Assembly (NCBI GenBank): GCA_028023455.1
Contig: JAQFVV010012394.1
Span: 25,803,053-25,867,052, forward strand
DNA from: Epiperipatus broadwayi
Taxonomy: Eukaryota > Onychophora > Udeonychophora > Euonychophora > Peripatidae
Direction of reading: 5' to 3'
Length of the DNA stretch: 64,000 nt
Below the pieces are notes generated by a model. It was not told where the DNA came from. It worked only from the letters and a program-made list of their open reading frames with translations, and did not search any database. Position 1 is the first letter of the stretch, and every line of letters begins with the position of its first letter. This document shows positions 25,655 through 38,186 of the stretch, one piece after another. A program made the position numbers and the translations under genes.

Positions 25655-26651
25655 AAAAGCTTTAATAATTGAGAGAGTGCAAATTTCTCAAGCGCTTATG
25701 ACTACAACTAGCCAATCAAATCTTAAACACTGGGACAGAGAATTTAATAAGAAAAGTGCGGTTCACTCTCTTCTTTACTTGTCTTTATTTATATCCAAGC
25801 CAGTCCAAAGTACTTATATTTGAGAGCGTGAATCTTAAATATCTTCACACTTAACTCACTGAGTTCAAATTATGAACATACAGCGTGAAATCTCTCGATT
25901 TACTACGCAGTAGTTTTCGATGTTATAAACTTGCAGCAATATATGTAAATAATATTTAAAGCGCAGTCGATATTGAAATAATTGAGAGAGTGCAAATTTC
26001 TCAAGCGCTTATGACTACAACTAGCCAATCAAATCTTAAGCACTGGGACAGAGAATTTAATAAGAAAAGAGCGGTTCACTCTCTTCTTTACTTGTCTTTA
26101 TTTATATCCAAGCCAGTCCAAAGTACTTATATTTGAGAGCGTGAATCTTAAATATCTTCACACTTAACTCACTGAGTTCAAATTATGAACATACAGTGTG
26201 AAATCTTTCGATTTACTATGTAGTAGTTTTCGATGTTATAAATTTGCAGCAATATATGTAAATAATATTTAAAGCGCAGTCGATATTGAAATAATTGAGA
26301 GAGTGCAAATTTCTCAAGCGCTTATGACTACAACTAGCCAATCAAATCTTAAGCACTGGGACAGAGTAGTAAATCGAAAGATTTCACACTGTATGTTCAT
26401 AATTTGAACTCAGTGAGTTAAGTGTGAAGATATTTAAGATTCACGCTCTCAAATATAAGTACTTTGGACTGGCTTGGATATATATAAAGACAAGTAAAGA
26501 AGAGAGTGAACCGCTCTTTTCTTATTAAATTCTCTGTCCCAGTGCTTAAGATTTGATTGGCTAGTTGTAGTCATAAGCGCTTGAGAAATTTTTACTCTCT
26601 CAATTATTTCAATATCGACTGCGCTTTAAATATTATTTAAAAGCTTTAATA
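25655..26651. repeat. 313-bp tandem units followed by an inverted copy, flanked by a 13-bp direct repeat
   Basis: Unit 1 is 25,668-25,980 and unit 2 is 25,981-26,293, almost identical at exact period 313. A 75-bp start of unit 3 follows, then at about 26,367 the sequence turns and runs as the reverse complement of one unit to 26,638. The whole is flanked by AAAAGCTTTAATA at 25,655-25,667 and 26,639-26,651, which looks like a target-site duplication. No ORF and no hammerhead core was found in the unit; a GAGTTCAAATTATG word resembles a B box weakly. Confidence 0.85.
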
Positions 26652-28218
26652 TAACATTTATTTATAAAACCATTTGTAACAGTTTTGTGATTGAATGTTA
26701 TAAGTAGATCAGAGCCATTTAAACTACTAATGCCATTTGCTTGTTAATATTTGTTAGCGATGTAAATAAAATTGGATGATTTTTCATTTATCAATTCATA
26801 TTAATTATTTTATTTATTCACTTACATCAATTCGCAGTTACCTCATTATTATTATTTTAAGCCCTGAGATCACGAATCATTTATTGTTTTAAATATATTT
26901 TAAGTTAATAAAATTATCGTTTGACTTTAAATATACATTATTGCAGAGCCTTGTTTTTGTTTTATATTCACGAAGAATGCCACAGATCTTATAGTTAGTA
27001 ATTTCATTCAATAAAACTTAAATAGAATATTAAGCGAGTCTCAACATATAATTTCATATTATAGAAAATTGGCATTTCAAAAATTATAATCATTTAATTG
27101 ACACGCACATGGACAAAATATAGATAATTAATTAACAAATAAGTTTCTTCTCGCAAAGTAAAACAAATAACAAATGGAAACATTTTTTTTATTATTTTAG
27201 GCTTAAGAATAAGTATATCACTATAATATATAAATATATATCAACATAGATGAACATTTTAATAAGTAATAAAATAAATAATGTTGAATAATTTCAGTTA
27301 TTAGTTCAATTTCTCAAAACTTTTTTCTTTAAAAAAAAAGATAAAAATATATGGCGATCGAGCACGTTGGGTAAAACTACCAAATATATATATAGTTTAA
27401 TAATAAAAAATATATGTAAACAAATTTGAATGATGCAAGCTCCAATCACAACATTTGACACAATTGTTGCTCAATCACCATCCATGCAAAAAAAAAATTA
27501 AATATCTCTGTATGATGCAATGCATTTTGTGATCTTTCCTTATTGGCTGCCTAGAGTGCATCAACGTTCCTCACAGTATACCTACCAATCATATATTAAC
27601 ACCATAAGAACAACTGACTTCGTGCTGAAGCTTTACTTATCAATGCAATGGACTTCTATAATTCATATTATTATGACCAAACATCAAACAATGCAGTTTC
27701 ATATAACACTCATTTTATTTATTAGTCTTAATTAATAAACAAATATGTAATTTAATAAATTGGTTTACAGTATTTTTAAAGGGGTCAATTTAATAAGTTA
27801 CGTACTTAGATATTTATTATTCAAGGTTCAATTAATAAAATGAATTTTATATAACTCTGTATTGTTTAATTAAAGTTTAACCAAATCAAAATAGATTGGT
27901 TGATTTATAAAATGTCGTAATAAATGAAGATTGCTAGCTTTCCAGGCAAGCGATGAGGGAGGATCCGAAATGTACTATACACTGCAAAGAGTTTGATCAT
28001 TTTTAAAAATATGAATGACTGAGCAATGTTTCAAGGGCTGTGAAAAAGATATACATAAAAATTTTGATTATTTTTGACATCTTTCAATAAATTGTCCCTA
28101 TTATTCTGAGAAAAATAGAGATATTATGCATAATGAATCTATACAAAATTTTTAAAAAGTGGTTTACAAAAATATTATGAACTGTAGGACATTAAATATT
28201 ATTTACTTATTATATTAC
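26652..28218 (-). other. Intron of the BLM-like gene, AT-rich
   Basis: I see no gene or element in this stretch. A moderately GC-richer patch at 27,500-27,620 contains a 71-codon open stretch with no recognisable product. Confidence 0.5.
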
Positions 28219-28452
28219 CTTTGAGGATCAACTGTTACTAAAGGTTTAACACAAGCAATCTTTGGAGATTTCTTAAGAACAGGAATAGCAGTAATAAATG
28301 TTTTCAAACTGCTCTGAACAGATTTGGAAGTAGAGAGTTTATTAGATAAAGTCTTAGCTTTTCCTAATGGATGAATATCAGCATCTTCTTTATGAAGAAT
28401 CTTATTGTCCACAGATGAGCTAGATGATAAAATCTTTCTGAAAGTAAACTTC
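28219..28452 (-). CDS. BLM-like RecQ helicase, second coding exon
   Basis: This 234-nt exon lies between an acceptor (TTTCTAG, ending at 28,453) and a donor (GTAATA, starting at 28,218). It completes the split Gly codon of the previous exon, adds 77 codons and ends in phase 2. It opens with KFTFRKILSSSSS and continues as a basic, Ser/Thr/Lys-rich segment with several LKK/SPK/KP motifs, as expected of a disordered nuclear N-terminal region. Vertebrate BLM has a comparable FTFKK motif a few tens of residues from its start. The open reading frame, the matching phase and both splice sites support a real exon. Intron lengths are 7.9 kb upstream and 7.3 kb downstream. Confidence 0.6.
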
Positions 28453-31400
28453 CTAGAAATGAAATAAATATTAATATTAAAAAATTAATTATTATTTAAA
28501 TGTGCATCTTCCTTTTAAAAACTACATTCATTAACTCACAAAAAATATATATATATATTTTTTTTTTGTATACAAATATAGTACAACATAGCGACTGAGC
28601 ACAAAGGACAGAAATATACAAAATATATATCCATATTGTAACCTTTGATCAATTATCCATAGTAAGAATGGCATAGTTCCAAAATTTCAAATTAAGATAC
28701 CAGTAATGCTATAAACTTGGGTATAACAGTAATAAATCACTCAATACATAAAGATTAAAAAGAGAATTCTGAAGAGATTTAATAATCATTGTTATTTATA
28801 ATCATTTATAATAAAATCTTAATACAATAGATGCCAATCTAAATAACTATCATTGCTTAAAATTTGATTTTAATTTATTTTCAATACAATGCTCCTTTAA
28901 AAATCTAAAAACATAAAATTGTAGTCAATAAAAGAAAGAACAATTATTTACTACAAGATAAGAATTTATTTTAAAATTATTGTAATTGTAAGAATCTTTT
29001 AAACAAAAATATTTATTATCAAACTTTAGGAATAAATTCAATTAGTAATATCATTTATTAAAAAGATGATCAGAACTAAAATTCGGTTTTCAAGTAATGA
29101 TTTAAATTAATTTCGTTTATAAAATATACTTTTTTGTTGATTTCAATTATTTTAAAACAGAAACAGAAAAATTTTAAGTTAAAAAACTGTACAAGTTGAT
29201 TTTGGGTTGGCCAATGAGAGTTGAATAACTATTTCTCTGATGTCACTTTATTCCGGGGTTTTAAAAAAAAAATAATAATCATGGCAGATGATCTGGGGAA
29301 AAAAAAAAATTAAAGAAAAACTTAAAGCAGTTAGCAATCTCAATTTATCTCTCCGTAAAAACAATTATAAAACTTGAAAATATTTAAAGTCTTAAATAGT
29401 AAAAATCATTTTTAAAAAACAGTCTAAGATTATAAAATATTTTCAAGTAATTGTTAACACCATGGAGTAAGCTAAACTAATCTTCATTATGACTAAGGTG
29501 CCAATCTTGATCATCTTCTTATAGCCAAGATAATACCACAAAGAAGTTTGAAAAATCAAAGTTGTTATTTTAATTGTGCCTATGATAACCATGATAAAAA
29601 TGTAACTGCGATCACACAAGAAAGCATTCATTTATCTATTTTAAATTAAGCATTTTTATTGATCATAGATTAAATGTGAAAAACAGATTCAAAATTCCCA
29701 GAACTAAATTTGTAAAGTTGATAGAAATATTTTATAGAATGTTAAAAATAGTTAATTAGTCACAAGGGATATATGTAAAAAAAAAAAAAGTAATCATTTT
29801 GAATTAAGCAATTGATTTGTAAGAAATATTTTTTTTTTTTTTGCAAAAGTTTGAAGAAACTGTTTAACTTATATTAAAAAAAAAAAAAATCTGTGTAACT
29901 TTTAATGATAGATGAGCAAAAATAACTGAGATTAAAATGTATTAAAGCTACAAATTTAAATGAATTATCCAATATGTGTTTAAAATTTTACAAGACTAAT
30001 GAATACTAGGAAAAGGAGAGAAATCAAAAAGTAAACATATTGATGAATTATTTGGACGTTTTAAAGTTTGTGCAACATGGGAGAATAATGTGAGATTTTA
30101 CAATTATTTAGTAAACTTTTCGAAGCGCATTTTGAAGAGCCAGACTATGTGTATGCAAATTCAAACTAGCTAGGAAGGAAGGAAGGATGCATCCAATTTA
30201 AAATTTTGTCCAGTTAGTGAGTGCTTGCTTGTTCCTATTTTGTTTAACTATGCATATCTTTTAATAGAGAGAAGATAGAAGTAATCCAACGCGCGAAGAA
30301 TGATACACATTTAAAGAGTAATCATGGTAATATTAAATCAAAACTGGAAGTGGGTTTGAAAAATAATAATAATAATATTTTAATTTTAAATTTATCACTA
30401 ATATTTTTCTTGTGTAAAATGAAATATGAACATAAACTATTTGTCATAGTGACAATGTAAAGAATTTATGTTTGCAATTTTGTATATAATGTTAAACGTA
30501 GGCTTAAATATAGGAAGAGAGTAACGAGTATAATGTGAAAGTGTGTATGTGGGGAACATAATGTTAACTGTATATTTTGACCAGTATATACTTTAAGAAA
30601 TTAAGTGTAATAGGATTAGCCGAAAGGAATGACAAACTTATTATAAAATCTAATATATTTATGAAAATAAGAAAGAATGCATATTGATATAAGACAATAC
30701 CATGATCTCATTTGTTATAAAGAAAAAAAAAATCCTATTGATAATAATAATTGAAATAATTATTTGTTGTGTAACATGATGGTAGATATGGATAGAAAAT
30801 TATCACATGGGGAAGATTATATTAAGTTGTTAGTCTAGAATTAGTAGAGTAATAGATACCTAATACACAATCGAGGAAGATGAGTTAAAATTCCAGGATA
30901 GAATAAAATATCCAGAGGAACTGAGGAATACTTAAGTGAAAGTAATCTGTGATACCCATATATTTATTGGAAAGAGACAAGAGGGTTTCCTATAAAGAAA
31001 TGAGGATAGTATATACTATAAGTGCTCATGGAAGAAGCCAGGGTAAAATGGAGGTAGAATAATTAAGAAATGGACTGCCTGCCAAAATATGACACCTCAT
31101 ATTTAAAAGAAACCTCCATTCTTTTTATTAGGATATATTATTGAATATAGTATTTAATAAAATCAGTTTCTCATCGATAAAGTTTTAGGTAAATAATAAT
31201 ATAGGAGGCATCAAAGATAGATGAAATATTTAAAGGATTTTATAATTTCTTCCTAAATCTTGATAATTTAGTTGAAGGTAAAACCATGTACAGAACAAAT
31301 ATTTTATGTTTGAATAGTGATTTGAATAAATTAATAGATGAGTAAAAATAACTGTGATCAAAAAACACTATAAAATATAAGTGATAGAGAGAATGGAGCC

Positions 31401-31844
31401 ATATATGAATTGTATGATATGGAAAGAGTTCTTAGCTTAGTATCCATTTTAATTATATTATAAATATTGTCTTTTATTTTTTTTATATTTACCACATCAG
31501 TAATAACTTTGTTAATAAGATGGAAGTGTAATATTTTAAACCAAATTTTTAAATATAAAATATAATTTAACTATTACAAGATTATCAATATATTGGGGAT
31601 TACATGATTGTAAATTCACAAGATGAATCATGAATGATATAACTACAGCATATTAGTATGAAAGCATATATAATGAAAATAATAATAAACTTATAATTAA
31701 AAGAAATTTAAAAAGAAGAACTAAATACTAACTATGGGAAGGGTCGATTTTACATAATAACCATTATATTTAATTTTTTTCTACAGTACAGGCTTTTTCA
31801 TACCTGCACTTCAATATGTAATATATAGGGGGTTGATTGTATAT
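28453..31844 (-). other. Intron of the BLM-like gene, AT-rich
   Basis: No coding exon, repeat family member or RNA gene was recognised. It contains many A/T homopolymer runs and short AT microsatellites (28,548-28,568). Exon phases on either side already match, so no exon is required here. Confidence 0.5.
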
Positions 31845-31995
31845 GTGTGATGATAATCTGGACCAACTGATGAGTGCTGGTTTAGCTTGAAATACATATA
31901 TTTGTGATTATCTTTTCGACATGAGGGTGATCAAGTGTGTCAGCAGTATGAGATAGCGTGGATAGTTGAGTCGGGTTCAAACCCCTATAATAACC
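31845..31995 (+). mobile_element. Hammerhead-bearing short repeat, family A, best copy
   Basis: About 150 bp: a type-I hammerhead motif (31,849-31,912), then a body (CTTTTCGACATGAGGGTGAT...GTGTGTCAGCAGTATGAGAT) ending with GGGTTCAAACCCC, a perfect-looking tRNA-like B box at about 31,972. The same order of modules occurs at 13.99 and 19.07 kb. SINE-like elements combining a hammerhead and a pol III-type promoter are known in schistosomes, and hammerhead retrozymes in several animals. Assignment to such a class is inference. Confidence 0.6.
31849..31912 (+). ncRNA. Type-I hammerhead ribozyme motif (family A)
   Basis: Core CTGATGAG at 31,867-31,874 and GAAA at 31,889-31,892. Stem I distal part GATAATC (31,852-31,858) pairs perfectly with GATTATC (31,906-31,912); the proximal CCAA pairs with TTTG except for one mismatch. 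Stem II is TGCTG with a T-rich loop and TAGC, carrying one U-U mismatch. Stem III is the minimal two pairs with loop ACAT, followed by the cleavage triplet ATA. The predicted cut falls after 31,900. Folding was done by eye. Confidence 0.65.
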
Positions 31996-34900
31996 ATTAT
32001 GTATTTGCAAAGAATGTAAATAAATTTATTATCAATGTATAAACAGTTTTCATGCTTATTTTTTTTTATTGTTAATAAAGTATTTAACCAATGTTCATTA
32101 GTGTTTGTTGTTTATTAGTATAATGGTAAATAAACGACCATTTTGATTTAAACTTTGTAGTATTAATTTCATTGTGTCCGAGAGACATTTCCATCACTAG
32201 GTCATATCAATAAAGCACATTATCCACTTTGAATTATACATATATTTTGATTACATGCCTCATTTGAGAAGTTATGCTTAAGAGTTTATAATTAATACAT
32301 TAACTATCAATTGCATTAAATTATAACTATATTAAAGAAAGCTAGATGCAAAAAAATTTTAAAAAGCCATATGAAAAATACTATTAAATATTACAAAATG
32401 GAGAGCATATAATAGAAATTAGCAATATGTTTGAGACACATTCTAATTTTGTAATTTAAGTGGATATATATGTTATATCTTTTAAAAAGACTTTATCTTG
32501 TGTTTGGAAATGAGAGTATTCAGTTTAAATAGTGTTCCATCTTTAAAGTGCATGTGCCATGGTTTAAGCTACGTTTTTATTTATAATTTATATAAAAACA
32601 TCTCACTATATATGTTTAAGTTCCTGTCTAATAATGACGTATCATAAATTGTTGAAATTTCGCAAGCGTCATTAATAAAAATCATATGATTAGTAATTTA
32701 AAGCGATTAATCAAAATCTTCACTCTCTCAGTTCCAAATGCTTCAGATTGGTCCATACATATAGCTTGGGTGAAAAAGATAGAGTGATCCATTCTATCTT
32801 TTAAAAAGACTATCTTGTGTTTGGAAATGAGACTATTCAGTTTAATTAGTGGTCCATCTTTAAAACGCATATGCTGTGGTTTAAGCTACGTTATCATTTA
32901 TAAGTTATATCATAATCTAAAAGTATTATATAATTTCAGAGTAAAAGTTACTAACCAAATATATTTTAAGGTTTTATTCTGAAAGAGTTATTTACAGTGG
33001 GTGAATGCTAACTAATTAAGAAATGTATTTCATTGAATTAGACTTGGTAGATAATAATGGTGTGATGAAGCTTTGATCATAAAAAAATAAGTATTCTAGA
33101 GCAATTGTTGTTAACATAAGCATGAGAATAAATCTTAGGAAAAGTAGATTAAATTATTTAAGAGAAGGTACTGAGTAGATAATGAGTGTTAATTTCCATG
33201 TTTTATTATTATAGTTAGATTAAGTTTCCAATAGGAGGTTAATCAAAGTTTGTAATATTAAGTATGTTTTTATTAAATGGTTGGATCCCAGTAAAATCCC
33301 TCTTGCGATTCAACTATTTAATTATCAATCTAATTGTTATACTGAATTTTAGAATAGAATACTTATGATCCTTGAGATAGCCATAGGATAGCATTAATTA
33401 TTTTTAAGTTAATGTAATTTGGTTAATGTTTTTATTTTTAGGATTCTTAAATTGTAGAAGAGTAATAATTTCATTATTTAAGTGAAATATTATGTTAATC
33501 ATTGCTTGTTGTGGGAGTTTTCCTAATGATTATAATAGGATAGTAGCAGAAGAATTGTCATAATAGCATTGCCATTATGTTATGTATTTTATACACTTCT
33601 CAATGTTAAAACCACTCTCTAGTAATCGTCCCTAAAGTCTATCTTATGTTTTAATATTTTTAGCAAGTTTCAAGCCCCATAAAGAGTCTTATACTTTATT
33701 GTTGTTATACTTGATGGTTTATTACTGAGTTAGTATAATAGGGGTATATAATAAAGAAGATAGAGTAAGGTAGAGAAGCGTGTTGGAAGAACCAGAAGGG
33801 AAGGTTACAATATATATATATATGGCTAAAATAATGCATAACAAGCTATGTTTGCTGAATTTTAATCATAGCAAGATAAAAATACATAATTCTATAAACA
33901 CTTTTTGGATATCAATTAAAATAAACTGTCCTTTCAAAGAATTTGAATTCTTACTTACAGTCAGTGATTTAGTGCTCAAAGTATGGTTTTACCATTCATT
34001 TTTTCTAGCAAGATAAATGCTAAAATATAAAAATATAACATACAGACATACACATAAGAAAAATAATTTTGGGATACACCTATAGACATGATAATTAAGA
34101 ATAGCACAGGCAGTCATTTCTATTACTTCAGGTATGTAAATACTTTTATTAGCAATGTTGAATGAAGTTAATACTAATTCATATAAATAAAAAAATAGAT
34201 AAGTTCATTAAAATATATATCCCCTTGCATATACAGGATAATCTCTAAAAAGTTCAGCTAAAAAAATTTCAAATGCATATTTGGAGGAGGGAGGGGGGTT
34301 TGACTATTGATTGCAAAACAAAAAATTGTCTTTCCTTATTAGATGAAATTTTCATACTTTGTTGTAAAATAATTATATCCAAACATAGAAGCATATACAG
34401 ATAAAATACCCTTAATTTCAGGCCTGCTAAATGTGTATGTATATTTACGTATACATAAAATATGTATTTCTAGTTAACAATTATAAATGTAAAACTAAAT
34501 GGATTGCTAATTGTGTATAATAAGTAATAAATGATATATTAACGCTAAACTAAAAGTATGTGCGTGAATGCCAAGGCTTTCACAATATTTGATAAAGCAT
34601 TAGACTAATTAAATAGTTTAATTAACGAGAAACTATAAAGTAATTTATCAAGAAGAATTAAGATAATGTAAACAAAGCCATTGCTTAAAATAGATAATTC
34701 TAAAGTCATGCCATTATCTAATCAGGGATTGAATAGGAACTAAAGAGATGACCACCACGTGGACAGCGGATGGCCAATCAAGGGAGGCTACTCTAAAATC
34801 AAGGTGTGAGCAGTAATGGATCTAGAATTGAACTGAGACCATACACTTGCTAAGAGAAGCTTTGAAAAGGCAGATGTGCCATTTCCTCGGATGCTCCAGT

Positions 34901-36375
34901 CAGCTCCTTCCTTCACTTAGCCTTGCGGAGAGGTTTACCTCCGGATGTGCCAAAGTAAAGGTCGTATTGATCTCATTATTTTTGTATGCCTTCAGGCCAT
35001 CATTTATATATAATATAGCGTGTGTCTAATAGTTATATTTTTGTATATATTGACAAGAGTGATTAACTTGTATATAACTCTGCAAATAAATTCTCATTAT
35101 TTAAATTGCCGAGCTGCATCATTAATTATATTATATATGAGTTATTGATATTTGCAATCCAGCGAGCAATAGAGGGCCGCTGGACATAGCAAGGCCTTTT
35201 CCAGATTTAAGAAATTTTTGGATTTCAAAAATAAATCTTTCACTTCTTCACTGTAAATAACCCAATCTCTTCTAAAATAGAAAACAACCAGTCAGCTTAC
35301 TGCAATTAGAATGATAAAATGTTTTTTTTATTCATTAATTTTGTTTGTAAATATATATACAAAGAAATTTGCTTCTTGTAAACATTTTAATATCACATTT
35401 ATAAATTTATTTCATAATAGGACTTAAAATTTCTTTAATATTATGCTGTTTTGATCAACATATTCTGGCAGAAATCAGAACAGAAACTTTGCAATACTAT
35501 TAAAAAAAAGATTTATAGAGAAAGTAATAGATATTAAACACAATTGTTGAAAAATGTAAGATATATTTATTAGTAACAAGATGAACAGATAATAACCAAA
35601 ACCCTTTAAGAAAACAGGAAATGTTAGTGATTATTCCCAATATGGAACATCACAAAGACACTGATAAACAAATATTAATGATTGATAATTTGAAGAAAAT
35701 AAATTAATATCAAACAAGAAAGTTAATGTAAGGGTTAAATAATAAATAAACCATTCCCAACAAGATTCAAAAGATGAATATCCATTTTTAAGGACTGCTC
35801 AAAATAAATGGATATCTTCAAAACAATATCAATCAGTATGTAAATATCACAGATTACTGAGATGTGTCAAGACATTCAGACAAAGAGATAATTTACAAAC
35901 TAATCAAATGATTTGCCAGTTGGAGGAGAAATATATATATATACGTATATGTATTCTAATGATTTTAATGACTACGACATATCAAATATGTAATAGTAGA
36001 ATATGAACATATCCCATGGGACAAACAAGTCCAAATATGTTACTAAGATTATTCACAAGCAACATTTCCAAAGAATCACTTAAACAAACTTGTAAATAAT
36101 ACGTATTATTTGACATGTTAATCTACTTTGATTGTCTTTTATCTGATAAAATAGTTCAGCATGATTTATAAACAGATTTTTTGGAAATCTTGCTTGTGAA
36201 TTATCATAATGTATTTATATTTGTGTGTTCAATTATGCATGTATACATGACTATATATGCATATGTGTACATGCATAACATTTAAATGACAAATTGTATA
36301 TTATAAATAATAGGAGAAAAATTTGATTTTCAAGGCTAAATTATAAAAATAATAACAATTTTATTTGAGACTTAC
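31996..36375 (-). other. Intron of the BLM-like gene with one GC-richer patch
   Basis: Apart from the direct repeats at 32.5 and 32.8 kb, nothing was recognised. 34,740-34,990 is GC-richer, with an unassigned 60-codon open stretch. GTTACAATATATATATAT at 33,805 is one of the recurring TA-tract junctions. Confidence 0.5.
32471..32915 (+). repeat. Direct repeat of about 125 bp, copies 319 bp apart
   Basis: 32,476-32,595 and 32,795-32,915 share TATCTTTTAAAAAGAC, CTTGTGTTTGGAAATGAGA, CATCTTTAAA and GTGGTTTAAGCTACGTT with a small deletion and several substitutions. The spacer is unrelated. Confidence 0.85.
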
Positions 36376-36492
36376 CCACTCCGTGGTGGTGGACTAAGTA
36401 AAGAAGGTGAAGCAGCTTTTTGATGAAATTTAGCTAATTGTTCAGCCAAATTATTACTTGGGACAGCCATCTTTATTTCCAACTACATACAC
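36376..36492 (-). CDS. BLM-like RecQ helicase, first coding exon (start codon at 36,470)
   Basis: After the acceptor at 36,494-36,493 come 22 nt of leader and an ATG at 36,470-36,468 in good context (A at -3, G at +4). The exon encodes 31 residues beginning MAVPSNNLAEQLAKFHQ, then a Ser/Pro-rich stretch, and ends in phase 2 before GTAAGT (36,375-36,370). The VPxNNLxEQL pattern resembles the extreme N-terminus of metazoan BLM, the RecQ helicase that works with topoisomerase III-alpha and RMI proteins to dissolve recombination intermediates in the nucleus. No helicase motif is in the window, so the call rests on this motif, on exon 2 (FTFRK) and on exon 3 (acidic DDFEDF). Exons 1-3 join in frame without any stop. 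A different nuclear protein with a similar N-terminus cannot be excluded. Confidence 0.6.
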
Positions 36493-36604
36493 CTAAAAAA
36501 AAAAATCAATATTATTTACAGAACCAAAGCATCACAATATGCTTTTGGCTTGCATTTTGTAACCAGTAAGGAATTTCTCTTCAATCCAGAAGCCTTTTAA
36601 TAAG

Positions 36605-36756
36605 CTTGAATAAACAATGAATACTAGTTGGTAGTGGTGACAAACAGCCTCCATATCATTACTGCCTACTTGGTCTTCATCTGGTACTCAGCAATAAATA
36701 AATGCCTAATATGAGGTGGTTTGATATTATCATCTAGTACTCATTGATTATTCAAG
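36605..36756. mobile_element. 152-bp hairpin (MITE-like) element
   Basis: CTTGAATAAACAATGAATAC at 36,605 is the near-complement of the right end (GTACTCATTGATTATTCAAG, ending 36,756). The pairing extends about 48 bp into each arm. It lies 110 bp upstream of the first BLM-like coding exon. Confidence 0.65.
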
Positions 36757-36924
36757 TTTTTAGAGATTATGTTAATGAAGTTAAAGAAATTACTGCTAAT
36801 TAACTTTTCAGTATTATTATATGGCTAAAACTTGCCAGCAATCAATGAATTTTTTTTTTGCATGTAAACAATTTATTTATTTTTATTTCCCTTTTATAAT
36901 AAAACCATCAAATGACTTTATAAT

Positions 36925-37045
36925 TTGGGAATTTGTAAGAAGTTTATCCACCGGAAATGCCGAATCCGGAATCGATCCAAGAACTTTATATTCAAGAATC
37001 CTGCACTTTATCATTGCCCAAATCACACAGGGAGATCCCTTTTAG
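36925..37045 (-). repeat. tRNA-like (B-box) fragment
   Basis: The minus strand contains TTGGATCGATTCCGGATTC, a good pol III B-box-like word, in a GC-richer 120-bp patch. A clear A box or cloverleaf is missing. It is probably a SINE fragment; two overlapping open frames here have no recognisable product. Confidence 0.35.
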
Positions 37046-37214
37046 GATTGTATTCACATTCAGCACGCCACTATATCTTAATATCTGGAAGGGTTGTTAA
37101 AATTTACGACACAGATCCAAAATTGAGAACAGCATGCAATGATTATTGCCACTAATGATGATCAAATATTTGCCACTTAGTCAAAGTAATCTATTGCCTA
37201 GTTAATGCAACTGG

Positions 37215-37545
37215 TCTCCGACAGAGAATTTAGCTTACATATATTTATTGGGGAAAGACAAAAGTATTGGGCTGAGATAAAATTTTTTGAAATAACTGCT
37301 CACTTGGCAATGGCAAATAATCACATAGGTCAATCTAGTATAGTAATCCATAATATTTAAAAATTTATTAACTCTATCCTTAAGAAAAAATTGTAAAAAT
37401 CTGGAAGGTTCTCCCATGCATTAAGTATATAAAATTTTAAAGACTATTGCCTTTGATAGAATAACTTAGTTGTAGTGTCACCTAAAATTCAGTTCATGAA
37501 TCTAAAATCACTGGTTCGATTCCTATGTTAGTCAAACGAGAAAGA
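37215..37545 (+). mobile_element. Penelope-like element 3' fragment
   Basis: Colinear similarity with the 3' part of the Penelope copy at 49.0-49.26 kb: ATTGGGGAAAGACAAAAGTA / TTGGGAAAATACAAAAATA, then CAATCTAGT, a TTAACTCTATCCTTAAG/TCAACTTTGCTCTTAG block, GTATATAAAAT, and a GGTTCGATTCC-type word before the end. No intact coding remains. It lies in the first intron of the BLM-like gene. Confidence 0.6.
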
Positions 37546-37629
37546 CTTAAAAGTAAGATTTAAATAAACATCACAACTCCAGGTTCACAATTCTATCCAG
37601 AAGCAAATTTTTGTCACCAAATTTAAATA

Positions 37630-37790
37630 AGCTTAGTAATTAATAATGTCAGATGGTAGTGGTTAATAAATCCCCATTACAAAAGCCATAAGCTAGAAAC
37701 TAACCTGGGAAAATTGGATTGGCAATACTGAATAAGGATTTATTAATTACAACCATCTGGCATCTATTGATTACTAAGATTACACTAGGC
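37630..37790. mobile_element. Inverted-repeat element related to family B
   Basis: Arms of about 45 bp (TTAGTAATTAATAATGTCAG and its imperfect complement at 37,748-37,785) enclose AAAGCCATAAGCTAGAAACT followed by AACCTGGGA, which matches the family B core after the CTGATGA position. The CTGATGA itself is lost. No coding potential. Confidence 0.55.
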
Positions 37791-38186
37791 AGCATAAATG
37801 TAAGAAAAAAGATGTCTGAATTTTTCTACAAACATTTAAAACTAGATGATCAAAATAGTCCAACATATAATGAATAATATTTCATTATTGGATAATTTCT
37901 AGTCTAATGAGTGATTAATAGAACTTATTAGACCAACATATAATTTCAAATTTATACATTGTTTTACTCAAATCTCTGACCACATTATATAAAATGATTT
38001 GTAAGTTTTCATATGTTTTAGAATCTGGAGTTGGATTAAAAAAACATAAGATTATTAAAAAGTGTGAAGTATATACAGGATCTCGTTCCCAATAAATGAA
38101 AAATCTAGCCAATTGCCTTCTCTTAAATTGTTAATTGTAACAACTCTTATAATATTTCATTTAAAGACTATTTTCATATGATTTAT

